64,000 nt of DNA from the NCBI GenBank assembly GCA_900472395.1, contig UCHV01000016.1:62001-126000 (forward strand), given 5' to 3'. The stretch comes from Hyphomicrobiales bacterium. Lineage in GTDB: Bacteria; Pseudomonadota; Alphaproteobacteria; Rhizobiales; Rhizobiaceae. Shown here piece after piece: positions 57,606-64,000 of the stretch (the first letter of the stretch is position 1; every line of letters starts with the position of its first letter). The notes beneath the pieces are model-generated. The model searched no databases, was not told the origin of the DNA, and saw nothing but the letters and a program-made list of their open reading frames with translations. The translations under genes and the position numbers were made by a program.

Positions 57606-58748
57606 TCAAGGGTGAGAACCGGCATAGGTTCGATCTGAAATCCGGTTGTCGCGATCGACGTCGCCAACCATCACCAGCAAGCGCCCGGCACTGTTTTTCC
57701 ACGAAAAATCACGCGTGCGCGCCAATCCCCTTTCACGCACGGCGCTGATGTCGATGGTGCCATCGACCACATCGCGCATGGCAGAGGTGATCGACGCCAC
57801 ATGAAAGGGGTCGAAATAGATGACGGCATCGCGGCAGACTTCGCGCACCGGCGGAATGTCGCTGGCAATGACCGGACAACCCACCGCCATCGCTTCCAGC
57901 GGCGGTATGCCAAACCCCTCGTAGATGCTCGGAAACACCAGCGCCGCAGCCTTGGCGTAAAGCGCCCGGATTTCCTCGTCGGTCAGGCGGCCGGTGCTGA
58001 CGACGTTGGACGGCAGATCGCCCAGCAGCGATTTCGCAAACGTGCTGGCCGCCCCGCCGACCATGACAAAAGCCACATCAGGCCGGTCGAGCGCGATGAA
58101 AGCCCGGATGGCACCGGAGAGGTTCTTGTTGTTGGCAGGGGAGCCGACGAACAGGAAAAACGGCCGCGTTTCGAGATCGAATTTCGACAAAACCGAAAGA
58201 TCCGGCGCGACGCCGAGCACATGATCGACGGCATTCGGCACGAGCCCGATCCCATCCGCCGCCACTCCCAGCAGTTTCGACAATTCCTGCCGCGAAAAAT
58301 CCGAAACGGTCGCCAGATTGGCGCGTTTCGCCAGCATCCGCCCAAGCATCCGGTGAAACGTGCCATAGGCGCGGGAAAAGTTTTCGGGATGGCGATAGAC
58401 CAGCGCATCATGCAGCACGGTCAGCTGCCGCCCATGCAGGATGGGACCGGAATTGCACAGATTGACCAGTACGCCGTGTCGCGATGCCCGCCACAGATCC
58501 GTCTGTTCCCAGGCATGACCGGAACGGCTGCCGACATTTTTAAAGTCGGCATTTTTCAGCCAGTCCGGCCGCGCAACACCTTGTGGTGCCAGCACCGTGA
58601 AACCTGCGGCATTTGCCGGTGTCAGCGCCGCATCGATTTCACCAAGGATGGCACCGGCGAACCGTTCGACGCCCGTCACCGGGCGGCCGAGAAAGCGCCC
58701 GTTGAGGAAGACCGGGCGCGAAGGTGCGGACTGCAATTCAACGGGCAT
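57606..58748 (-). CDS. GT4-family glycosyltransferase (GT-B fold)
   Basis: A 380-residue glycosyltransferase. The C-terminal donor domain shows FFLFVGSPANNKNLSGAI, LTDEEIRALYAKAAALVFPSIYEGFGIPPLEAMAVG (E-x7-E motif near residue 295) and IPPVREVCRDA. The N-terminal half has VTGVERFAGAILGEI. The fold is that of mannosyl- or rhamnosyl-transferases acting on lipid-linked intermediates. The ATG at 58748 has AGGG 6 bases upstream and overlaps the acyltransferase stop by 11 bp; the start at 58781 is less likely. Confidence 0.9.
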   Translation of the reverse strand: MPVELQSAPSRPVFLNGRFLGRPVTGVERFAGAILGEIDAALTPANAAGFTVLAPQGVARPDWLKNADFKNVGSRSGHAWEQTDLWRASRHGVLVNLCNSGPILHGRQLTVLHDALVYRHPENFSRAYGTFHRMLGRMLAKRANLATVSDFSRQELSKLLGVAADGIGLVPNAVDHVLGVAPDLSVLSKFDLETRPFFLFVGSPANNKNLSGAIRAFIALDRPDVAFVMVGGAASTFAKSLLGDLPSNVVSTGRLTDEEIRALYAKAAALVFPSIYEGFGIPPLEAMAVGCPVIASDIPPVREVCRDAVIYFDPFHVASITSAMRDVVDGTIDISAVRERGLARTRDFSWKNSAGRLLVMVGDVDRDNRISDRTYAGSHP

Positions 58749-59907
58749 TGGCACCCTGCCCGATAGGGGCGCGGACGCCATTCATGCGGTTCGAAAGCCT
58801 GTTGAAGAACTTTCGGCCCGGCTCCTCGACGAAATGATAGGTAAAGCAGGCGCAGATGATGATTACGGCCAGATAGGCCAGTGCCATCAGATCCATCAGC
58901 CCGGCCGGGCCGAAGGAAAGCCGTTCATGCACCCCATCCGACGCGATCAGCGTCATGCCGATCTTGCCCTCGAGAACCTTGGCACCGGCGAAAATGACGG
59001 CGAAAACGATGAAATGGACGAGATAGATCGAATAGGAGAGCTTTCCGAGAAACAGCAGCGGCCGGACACGCAAAAGCTTGGCAACAGTGCCGCGCTCATA
59101 GGAAAACAGCAGGATAGCGGCTGAAAACCCGATGATGTTGAAGGTGGTGTAATGCGGCTTGAACCAGAACAGCAGCAGCATGATCGCTGTCGCGACAAGT
59201 TCCGGCGCGGTGCCCTGCACGGCATTGCTCTCCCGCAGCTTCAGATAAAGCTCATAGGTCAGGTTGCCGGCAAAAAAGCCGAAGACGCATTGGACGAGAC
59301 CGAGGCCGGAGGCAAGGTTGAGGTCTGGATGATAGGTATCGAGCCAGACCAGCAGGAGGCCGGACAAGACAAACACCGCGACCGAACCCCACATGCGATA
59401 ACGCCCCAGCGACAGGAACACCGCCACAAAAATCAGGTAGGTGTAAAACTCCGTGCTGATCGACCAACTCGAGGCATTCCAGGTGAGTTCCGGAAAAGGA
59501 ATGACCGCCTGCAGCAGGAAAACGTTCGCGATCAGTGACGGAATATCGTTGGTGCCCGCAAACGCACCTTCGCTGCTGTGAAGTCCGGCGCGCGCCGCCA
59601 TGAACAGCTTTGCCAGTTCCAGCAGAACGAAAACACCGAGCGTGAAAATATGCAGCGGATAAAGCCGGCCAAAACGTCGGATGACGAAACGCCAGCCATC
59701 GCTGCCGCTGGAAATCGACGTCCGATAGGCATGCGTGATGACGAAACCGCTCAGCACGAAAAAGAACGGAACGGCCAGATTGCCATTTCTAACCAACGGA
59801 AATTCATAGAAAAATCCGGCCGCCTGGAAATGAAACAGCGCCACCAGAAGGGCGGCAATACCCCTCCAGGAATCGAGGGCGTCGAACCTGATCTGCCCTT
59901 CTCTCAT
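58738..59907 (-). CDS. Acyltransferase-3 family membrane protein (OafA/ExoZ-like)
   Basis: A 389-residue protein with about ten hydrophobic helices. It opens with RFDALDSWRGIAALLVALFHF, where the His is the conserved catalytic residue, followed by VPFFFVLSGFVITHAYR near residue 46 and the IRRFGRLYPLHIF motif. The family O-acetylates or otherwise acylates cell-surface glycans at the inner membrane. GGGGAG lies 8 bases before the ATG. It overlaps the glycosyltransferase gene and is divergent from a hexapeptide acetyltransferase. Confidence 0.9.
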   Translation of the reverse strand: MREGQIRFDALDSWRGIAALLVALFHFQAAGFFYEFPLVRNGNLAVPFFFVLSGFVITHAYRTSISSGSDGWRFVIRRFGRLYPLHIFTLGVFVLLELAKLFMAARAGLHSSEGAFAGTNDIPSLIANVFLLQAVIPFPELTWNASSWSISTEFYTYLIFVAVFLSLGRYRMWGSVAVFVLSGLLLVWLDTYHPDLNLASGLGLVQCVFGFFAGNLTYELYLKLRESNAVQGTAPELVATAIMLLLFWFKPHYTTFNIIGFSAAILLFSYERGTVAKLLRVRPLLFLGKLSYSIYLVHFIVFAVIFAGAKVLEGKIGMTLIASDGVHERLSFGPAGLMDLMALAYLAVIIICACFTYHFVEEPGRKFFNRLSNRMNGVRAPIGQGANAR

Positions 59908-60036
59908 GCGCCATACTCCCCGGATCCGGTGTATTTGCAGCGCCAGTCTTGGTTCATGAGAACGAACCCGTCAAGCGGAATGCTGCGTTGCATATAATTC
60001 TCGATCAGATATCGTCCAGACCAATCGGCGACCTAT

Positions 60037-60054
60037 ATCGAAACAAAATTCGAT
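60037..60054. promoter_or_regulatory. Palindrome in a divergent promoter region
   Basis: ATCGAA, ACAAAA, then TTCGAT make perfect 6-bp half-sites around 6 bases, in the 230-bp gap between the divergent acyltransferase (59907) and acetyltransferase (60138) genes. It is a plausible regulator site. Confidence 0.4.
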
Positions 60055-60137
60055 CGACACATTTCAGTGTTAACCAATGTTGTTAGCCATCAGACGGGGC
60101 GAAAATGCGGTCTGGTGCACAAGTTTGCGGAGACAGG

Positions 60138-60737
60138 ATGGATATGACGGAAACGCCGTTCCAGAAGGTGAAGGCCGATCTCAGGCGTTATGCCCTGCGT
60201 GAAAACAGGACATCGGCCAGCCTCGGCTTCACGCTGCGCATGTTCCTGCTGACCCCCGGTTTCCAGTTCGTGTTTTCCCGCCGTCTTCAGGAAATGGTGG
60301 TCAAAGTCCCGCTGATCGGCCGTCTTCTGCGCCGTATTCTCTGGTGGTGGAGCTGCGTGTTTTTTGGCTCCGAACTGGCCATGGCGGCAAAAATCGGCGG
60401 CGGCTTTTATGTGCCCCACCCGTTCGGCATTGTCGTTGGCGCTGCCACGCTCGGCCGCAATGTTTCCATTCTCCAGAACGTCACCATCGGCCGCAAGGCG
60501 GCGGAAGATCCGCGTGATCCTGTCATCGAGGATGGCGTGTCGATCTCAGCCGGCGCGGTCGTGGTCGGCGCGATCACCATCGGCGAAGGTGCCACGATCG
60601 GCGCCAATGCCGTCGTCACCAAGGACGTGCCGCCCCATTCGGTCGCCATGGGCATTCCGGCAAAAATCATCGGACCCAAACCCGCCACCGAAAAACCGGC
60701 TGTTGACGATGCCGTCACGGCCAACCCGGCCGCATAA
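60138..60737 (+). CDS. Serine acetyltransferase-like hexapeptide acetyltransferase
   Basis: A 199-residue left-handed beta-helix transferase. An N-terminal helical part (KADLRRYALRENR; GFTLRMFLLTPGFQFVFSRRL) precedes hexapeptide repeats from about residue 95 (GGGFYVPHPFGIVVG; ISILQ-like VSILQNVTIGRK; the AGAVVVGAITIGEGATIGANAVVTKDVPP stretch). The histidine in VPHPFG matches the acetyl-acceptor His of CysE-like enzymes. In polysaccharide clusters this type transfers acetyl groups to sugars, so a role in cysteine synthesis is unlikely. It is 13 bp before a glycosyltransferase gene. GGAG is 5 bases before the ATG. Confidence 0.87.
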   Translation: MDMTETPFQKVKADLRRYALRENRTSASLGFTLRMFLLTPGFQFVFSRRLQEMVVKVPLIGRLLRRILWWWSCVFFGSELAMAAKIGGGFYVPHPFGIVVGAATLGRNVSILQNVTIGRKAAEDPRDPVIEDGVSISAGAVVVGAITIGEGATIGANAVVTKDVPPHSVAMGIPAKIIGPKPATEKPAVDDAVTANPAA

Positions 60738-60750
60738 GGAAACCGCGCCG

Positions 60751-61944
60751 ATGCGGATCGCCCTGTTCAGCGCCCTTTACCCGACGCCCAAACACCCGAA
60801 AATCGTCGGGGGCGCGGAAGTGTTTGCCCGCCAGTTCGCCGAGGCGCTTGTCGCAGGCGGTGACGAGGTCATGGTTCTCTGCAATTCGCTGGAGGGCAGA
60901 CGCGAGAGCGAATTCGTCAACGGCGTGCGCATCGAATTCATTCCGGTGCGTAATCTATTTCCGCCCTTTCAGGAGAAACAGAACCCGGCGGCGCGCGTGC
61001 TCTGGCACGTCATCGACGATTGGGGCCGTGCGCATTCCGATGTCACAAAACTGCTCGACGATTTTCGCCCGGACGTCGTTAATTCCAACACGATCAACGG
61101 GCTGACCGCCGACATCTGGCGGGTCGCGAAATCGAAGAAAATCCCCACCGTGCATACGCTGCACGATTATTACCTCACCTGCCCGCGCTGTTCGCGCTTC
61201 CACGGTGAAAACTCATGCGGAATGGCCTGCACCGCGCTCACCGTCGGTCGCCGGCGCCGTGCAAAAATGGTCGATGCGGTGGTCAGCGTCAGCCAGCGTA
61301 CGCTTGATCTTCATCTGGAAGATGGGCTGTTTGCCGGTGCGGCACACCATGTGGTGCGCAATGTGCCCAACCCCGCCATTGCGTTTTCGCAGAGACCTCT
61401 GCCGGAAATGCCGCTGCGCATCGGTTATCTCGGGCGTTTCTCACCGGAAAAGGGCGTCGGCCTGCTGGTCGAAGCCGTGGCGCGGCAAAAACCGGGCACC
61501 GTAACTCTGGCGCTGGCCGGCAATGTGCCGGAGGATGAGAAGGCCCGTCTGCGGGCGCTCGCCCCCAATGCCGATCTCGATTTTGTCGGGTTTGTCTCGC
61601 CGTCGGAATTTTACGCAACCGTCGATGTCGTCGCCATTCCATCGATCTGGGAAGAGCCCGGTGCGCTGGCGCTGGTGGATGCGCTGGCGGCCGGCCGCCC
61701 TGTTCTCGGCAGCCGATTCGGTGGCATTCCGGAAGTCATCGAACACGGCGTGACGGGCTGGGTCGTGCCACCGGGTGCCGATGGTTTTGCCAAGGCCATC
61801 GGGGCTCTGGTCGAGGATCCGGCGCGTGTTCTCACCGCTCACGAAAACCTGCGCGACCGTCCGGGCCGGGTATTTGCCGATGTCGTTCGCGAATATCGCG
61901 CGATCTATCGATCCGTCATGCCGCTGGCAGTGGAAGCCACCTGA
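60751..61944 (+). CDS. GT4-family glycosyltransferase
   Basis: A 397-residue GT-B glycosyltransferase. The N-terminal RIALFSALYPTPKHPKIVGGAEVFARQFAEAL is the acceptor-domain glycine-rich loop. A CPRCSRFHGENSCGMAC cysteine cluster (near residues 144-160) is a feature of some GT4 enzymes that start from HTLHDYYLTCPR. The C-terminal donor motifs are IGYLGRFSPEKGVGLLVEA and IPSIWEEPGALALVDALAAG. AAGGA lies before the ATG at 60751. The gene overlaps the convergent acyltransferase by 40 bp at their 3' ends. Confidence 0.92.
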   Translation: MRIALFSALYPTPKHPKIVGGAEVFARQFAEALVAGGDEVMVLCNSLEGRRESEFVNGVRIEFIPVRNLFPPFQEKQNPAARVLWHVIDDWGRAHSDVTKLLDDFRPDVVNSNTINGLTADIWRVAKSKKIPTVHTLHDYYLTCPRCSRFHGENSCGMACTALTVGRRRRAKMVDAVVSVSQRTLDLHLEDGLFAGAAHHVVRNVPNPAIAFSQRPLPEMPLRIGYLGRFSPEKGVGLLVEAVARQKPGTVTLALAGNVPEDEKARLRALAPNADLDFVGFVSPSEFYATVDVVAIPSIWEEPGALALVDALAAGRPVLGSRFGGIPEVIEHGVTGWVVPPGADGFAKAIGALVEDPARVLTAHENLRDRPGRVFADVVREYRAIYRSVMPLAVEAT

Positions 61945-63017
61945 GCCGATGCTTTCGGCTTCGTCAGTTTCGAGAGCCATGCGCCCATCGGTTTTTCCAG
62001 ATAGAGATGCACGACAATCGATCCGATGATCGAAACAACCAGCCCGCCGATAAAAATGCCGATCAGCGGCAGGCCGAGCATCGCACCCGCGACACCGAAA
62101 ACCTTCAGCGCGAAGGGATGCGACAGATAAAGCGCATAGGAGGCATCGCCGCCCAGCGCAAAGGCCCGCGTCAAACCACTATCCGGTGCAGATGGTCCAA
62201 GCACGACTGCGGCGGTTATCAGGATGGCCGGAATGCCGCCGGTGATCAGCCGCGTGACATGTTCATAGGCCGAAATCTGGTAGAGCCAGATCGCCAGAAC
62301 CAGACCGGCAACGATCATCGCCACCATTACGCTGAACGGCAATCGAAAACCCTTGAGGTAAAGCGCCGCCAGACCGATGCCGAGCAGGAACTCGCCGATA
62401 ATGCCATTGCCCCAGAATTTTATCAGCCAGACCTGATCGGGCACCAACACCGCCGCCCCACAGAGGATGGCGAACACAGCCAGCATCACCACTATGCCGA
62501 CCGACCGCCGCAGACACAGCGCCAGCGCAAAAACGGCATAAAACAGCATCTCGTAATTCAGCGTCCAGCCGAGGGACAGGAGCGGAAACAGTTCGCCATC
62601 GGTGCGCGGCCAGGGAATGAAGGCGTAGGAGGCGATGATGTGGCGGAAATCCAGCCCGTTATTGTTGATCAGGCTACCGGCAGCGAGGATAGACACCAGC
62701 ATCAGCGTCGTAAAAATCCAGTAGAGCGGTACGATGCGCACCAGACGCCTGCGCAGAAAATCGACCGGCGCGCCAACCCGGCCAAAGCGGTCGTGCATCA
62801 TGTAATACATGATGAAACCGCTGATCACGAAGAAGATGTCGACGCCCAGGCCCCAGTCGAGAAGACCGATGCCTGCGAACGTGCCGCCATTGCGCGCCGC
62901 GACATTCAGCACTTCCACATGCGCATGCGCGAAAACCACGAGGAAGGCCGCGAAGAACCGCAGGATCTGCACGTTGACCACATAGTTTCCGTTTGCACGG
63001 ACTTCCGCCTGCGACAT
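61905..63017 (-). CDS. Acyltransferase-3 family membrane protein (ExoZ-like)
   Basis: A protein of about 370 residues with around ten hydrophobic helices. VQILRFFAAFLVVFAHAHVEVLN places the conserved His near residue 32, followed by GLGVDIFFVISGFIMYYMMHDR and the RRLVRIVPLYWIFT motif. The profile is close to ExoZ-type exopolysaccharide acetyltransferases. The ATG at 63017 has GGGA 6 bases upstream; the ATG at 63029 is the alternative. It is tail-to-tail overlapping with the glycosyltransferase gene and divergent from the next acetyltransferase gene. Confidence 0.9.
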   Translation of the reverse strand: MSQAEVRANGNYVVNVQILRFFAAFLVVFAHAHVEVLNVAARNGGTFAGIGLLDWGLGVDIFFVISGFIMYYMMHDRFGRVGAPVDFLRRRLVRIVPLYWIFTTLMLVSILAAGSLINNNGLDFRHIIASYAFIPWPRTDGELFPLLSLGWTLNYEMLFYAVFALALCLRRSVGIVVMLAVFAILCGAAVLVPDQVWLIKFWGNGIIGEFLLGIGLAALYLKGFRLPFSVMVAMIVAGLVLAIWLYQISAYEHVTRLITGGIPAILITAAVVLGPSAPDSGLTRAFALGGDASYALYLSHPFALKVFGVAGAMLGLPLIGIFIGGLVVSIIGSIVVHLYLEKPMGAWLSKLTKPKASAQVASTASGMTDR

Positions 63018-63099
63018 GGTTTTTCCCATTCATCGCGCTATCTCAGAGCGCGGTCGACCAAAATCTTTTCGCAATGCAAAGCTAACATGACGATGACAT

Positions 63100-63115
63100 A
63101 TATTCGAGCGAATAT
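63100..63115. promoter_or_regulatory. Palindrome between divergent acyltransferase genes
   Basis: ATATTCG-AG-CGAATAT is a perfect 16-bp palindrome in the 285-bp divergent gap 63018-63302, 83 bp before the minus-strand gene and 187 bp before the plus-strand one. The shape suits a dimeric repressor. Nothing else in the gap is recognised. Confidence 0.45.
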
Positions 63116-63302
63116 GCCTTTCACCAGCCGATAAGATCCAAAAGTAGGAAATTTATCGAGCTGAATCAATAATTTCGCAAGCTTATGCGATCTTCGCCCC
63201 CTGTCCCGAAATGGTTCAAACCGTTGACATTCCCGGCCGGCAGGCTACGAAACATAATAGTCCTTCGCAATTGCGAGATGAAACAGACGAACAGGAAACC
63301 TC

Positions 63303-63821
63303 ATGAAATTCTGGGATGTCGTCAAAGCGGACCTGCATATCAATGCCGGTCACCGCAGCATGAAGAAGATGCCTTTCACGTTCCTCTTCAATCCCGGTTT
63401 CGCCACCGTTTTCCTGCACCGTGTCGCCACGCATTTTTACAAGGGTCGCCTGAAGCGGCTCGGCATCATCGTGTGGCGCTGGAACGTGACGCGCAGCGGC
63501 TGCCATATCAATCTCGGCAGCCATATCGCGCCCGGCCTTTTCCTGCCGCATCCGGTCGGTATCGTCATCGGTGAAGGCGTAGAGATCGGCGAAGGGGCGG
63601 CGATCTACCAGACGGTGACCATCGGCAAGACCGCTTCGCCAAAGTATCCGGTGATCGGCGAAGGCGCGACGCTTTATCCGAACGCCATCGTCATCGGCCC
63701 GATCACCGTGGGTGAAAAGGCCGTGGTCGGTGCCGGCTCGGTGGTGGTGAAGGATGTGCCGCCCCACGGCATCGTCGCCGGCAATCCTGCAAAGCTTATC
63801 CGCGTCGGCGCTGGAGAATAA
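63303..63821 (+). CDS. Serine acetyltransferase-like hexapeptide acetyltransferase
   Basis: A 172-residue hexapeptide transferase related to the one at 60138. It has KFWDVVKADLHINAGHR, FLFNPGFATVFLHRVATHFY, GLFLPHPVGIVIGEGVEIGEG with the acceptor His, YQTVTIGKTASPKYPVIGEGA and the closing VVKDVPPHGIVAGNPAKLI. It is shorter than true CysE and lacks its long N-terminal domain. It is probably a sugar O- or N-acetyltransferase of the polysaccharide pathway, 77 bp before another acyltransferase-3 gene. Confidence 0.88.
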   Translation: MKFWDVVKADLHINAGHRSMKKMPFTFLFNPGFATVFLHRVATHFYKGRLKRLGIIVWRWNVTRSGCHINLGSHIAPGLFLPHPVGIVIGEGVEIGEGAAIYQTVTIGKTASPKYPVIGEGATLYPNAIVIGPITVGEKAVVGAGSVVVKDVPPHGIVAGNPAKLIRVGAGE

Positions 63822-63898
63822 ACGGGGCTTCACCAAGCCCCACCTCATGAAGCCTCGAGCTTCCACGCGAACAACCAATCACGGGGGTGTTTTTGGCC

Positions 63899-64000
63899 AT
63901 GGATCAGATGAAGTCGCGCAGCCAGCTCTACCAGTTGAACTGGGTCCGTGCCGTCGCCGCGCTCATGGTCGTCGGCTACCACCTGGAAATCACCATGGCG
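63899..64000 (+). CDS. Acyltransferase-3 family protein, 5' end (cut by window edge)
   Basis: Only the first 34 residues are visible. After a short hydrophilic start (MDQMKSRSQLYQ) comes LNWVRAVAALMVVGYHLE, the family's first helix with the conserved His. The gene lies 77 bp after the hexapeptide acetyltransferase in the same direction. An in-frame TTG six bases upstream is an alternative start; GGGGG lies upstream of both. Confidence 0.75.
   Translation, partial: MDQMKSRSQLYQLNWVRAVAALMVVGYHLEITMA

Overview
The window reads as chromosomal DNA of a Rhizobiaceae alphaproteobacterium, most likely the Agrobacterium/Rhizobium group. I infer this from gene content, high GC and third-position GC bias: a type II (eukaryote-like) glutamine synthetase next to a DUF2735 gene, a FixL-type heme-PAS kinase beside a FixK-like regulator, a RirA-style iron box, and palindromic intergenic elements of the kind common in rhizobia. 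I saw no rRNA, tRNA, transposase, phage gene or CRISPR array. The layout is that of a metabolic, transport-rich replicon: compact operons, each usually with its own regulator.

Layout. (1) 1-534: 3' end of a class I aminotransferase. (2) 711-7384, minus: a small conserved-looking protein, then an operon of an aryl-CoA ligase followed by a five-gene Liv-type ABC importer, suggesting uptake and CoA activation of an aromatic acid. (3) 7636-9399: a BacA/YddA-like ABC transporter whose ATPase motifs are all degenerate. (4) 9425-12987: a FixK-like regulator with a hybrid FixL-like oxygen sensor kinase, and a divergent OmpR-type response regulator preceded by helically phased direct repeats. (5) 13010-20684, minus: a seven-gene operon (LacI regulator, binding protein, two permeases, ATPase, nucleoside hydrolase, adenine deaminase) that looks like purine nucleoside uptake and salvage. 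(6) 20899-22843: a proline-rich small protein, glnII with a sigma-54 promoter, and a DUF2735 gene. (7) 22959-24949: D-amino acid aminotransferase and a GhrA-like reductase. (8) 25108-28177: single-domain ModE, modCBA and a ModE box. (9) 28318-30362: a LysR regulator divergent from a YeiH-type membrane protein. (10) 30365-39729: a dipeptide-type ABC importer interleaved with a COG3964 amidohydrolase, a RidA-type deaminase, a SelA-like PLP enzyme and an IclR regulator; I read this as an uncharacterised catabolic route. (11) 40021-41883: a CLC transporter with CBS domains. (12) 41975-47181: siderophore uptake (AraC regulator, TonB-dependent receptor, FecE/FhuC-like ATPase, siderophore-interacting reductase). 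(13) 47188-64000: a surface polysaccharide region (UDP-galactopyranose mutase, a repeat-rich RTX-like glycosidase, a secreted glycosidase, UDP-glucuronate epimerase-like enzyme, flippase, two glycosyltransferases, two hexapeptide acetyltransferases, three acyltransferase-3 membrane proteins, the last cut by the window edge).

The strongest candidates for undescribed biology are the amidohydrolase/RidA/SelA-like module, the ABC transporter with a dead-looking ATPase domain, and the 1,394-residue glycosidase with 492-bp internal tandem repeats. All functions come from reading motifs and recalled family patterns; no database search was run.
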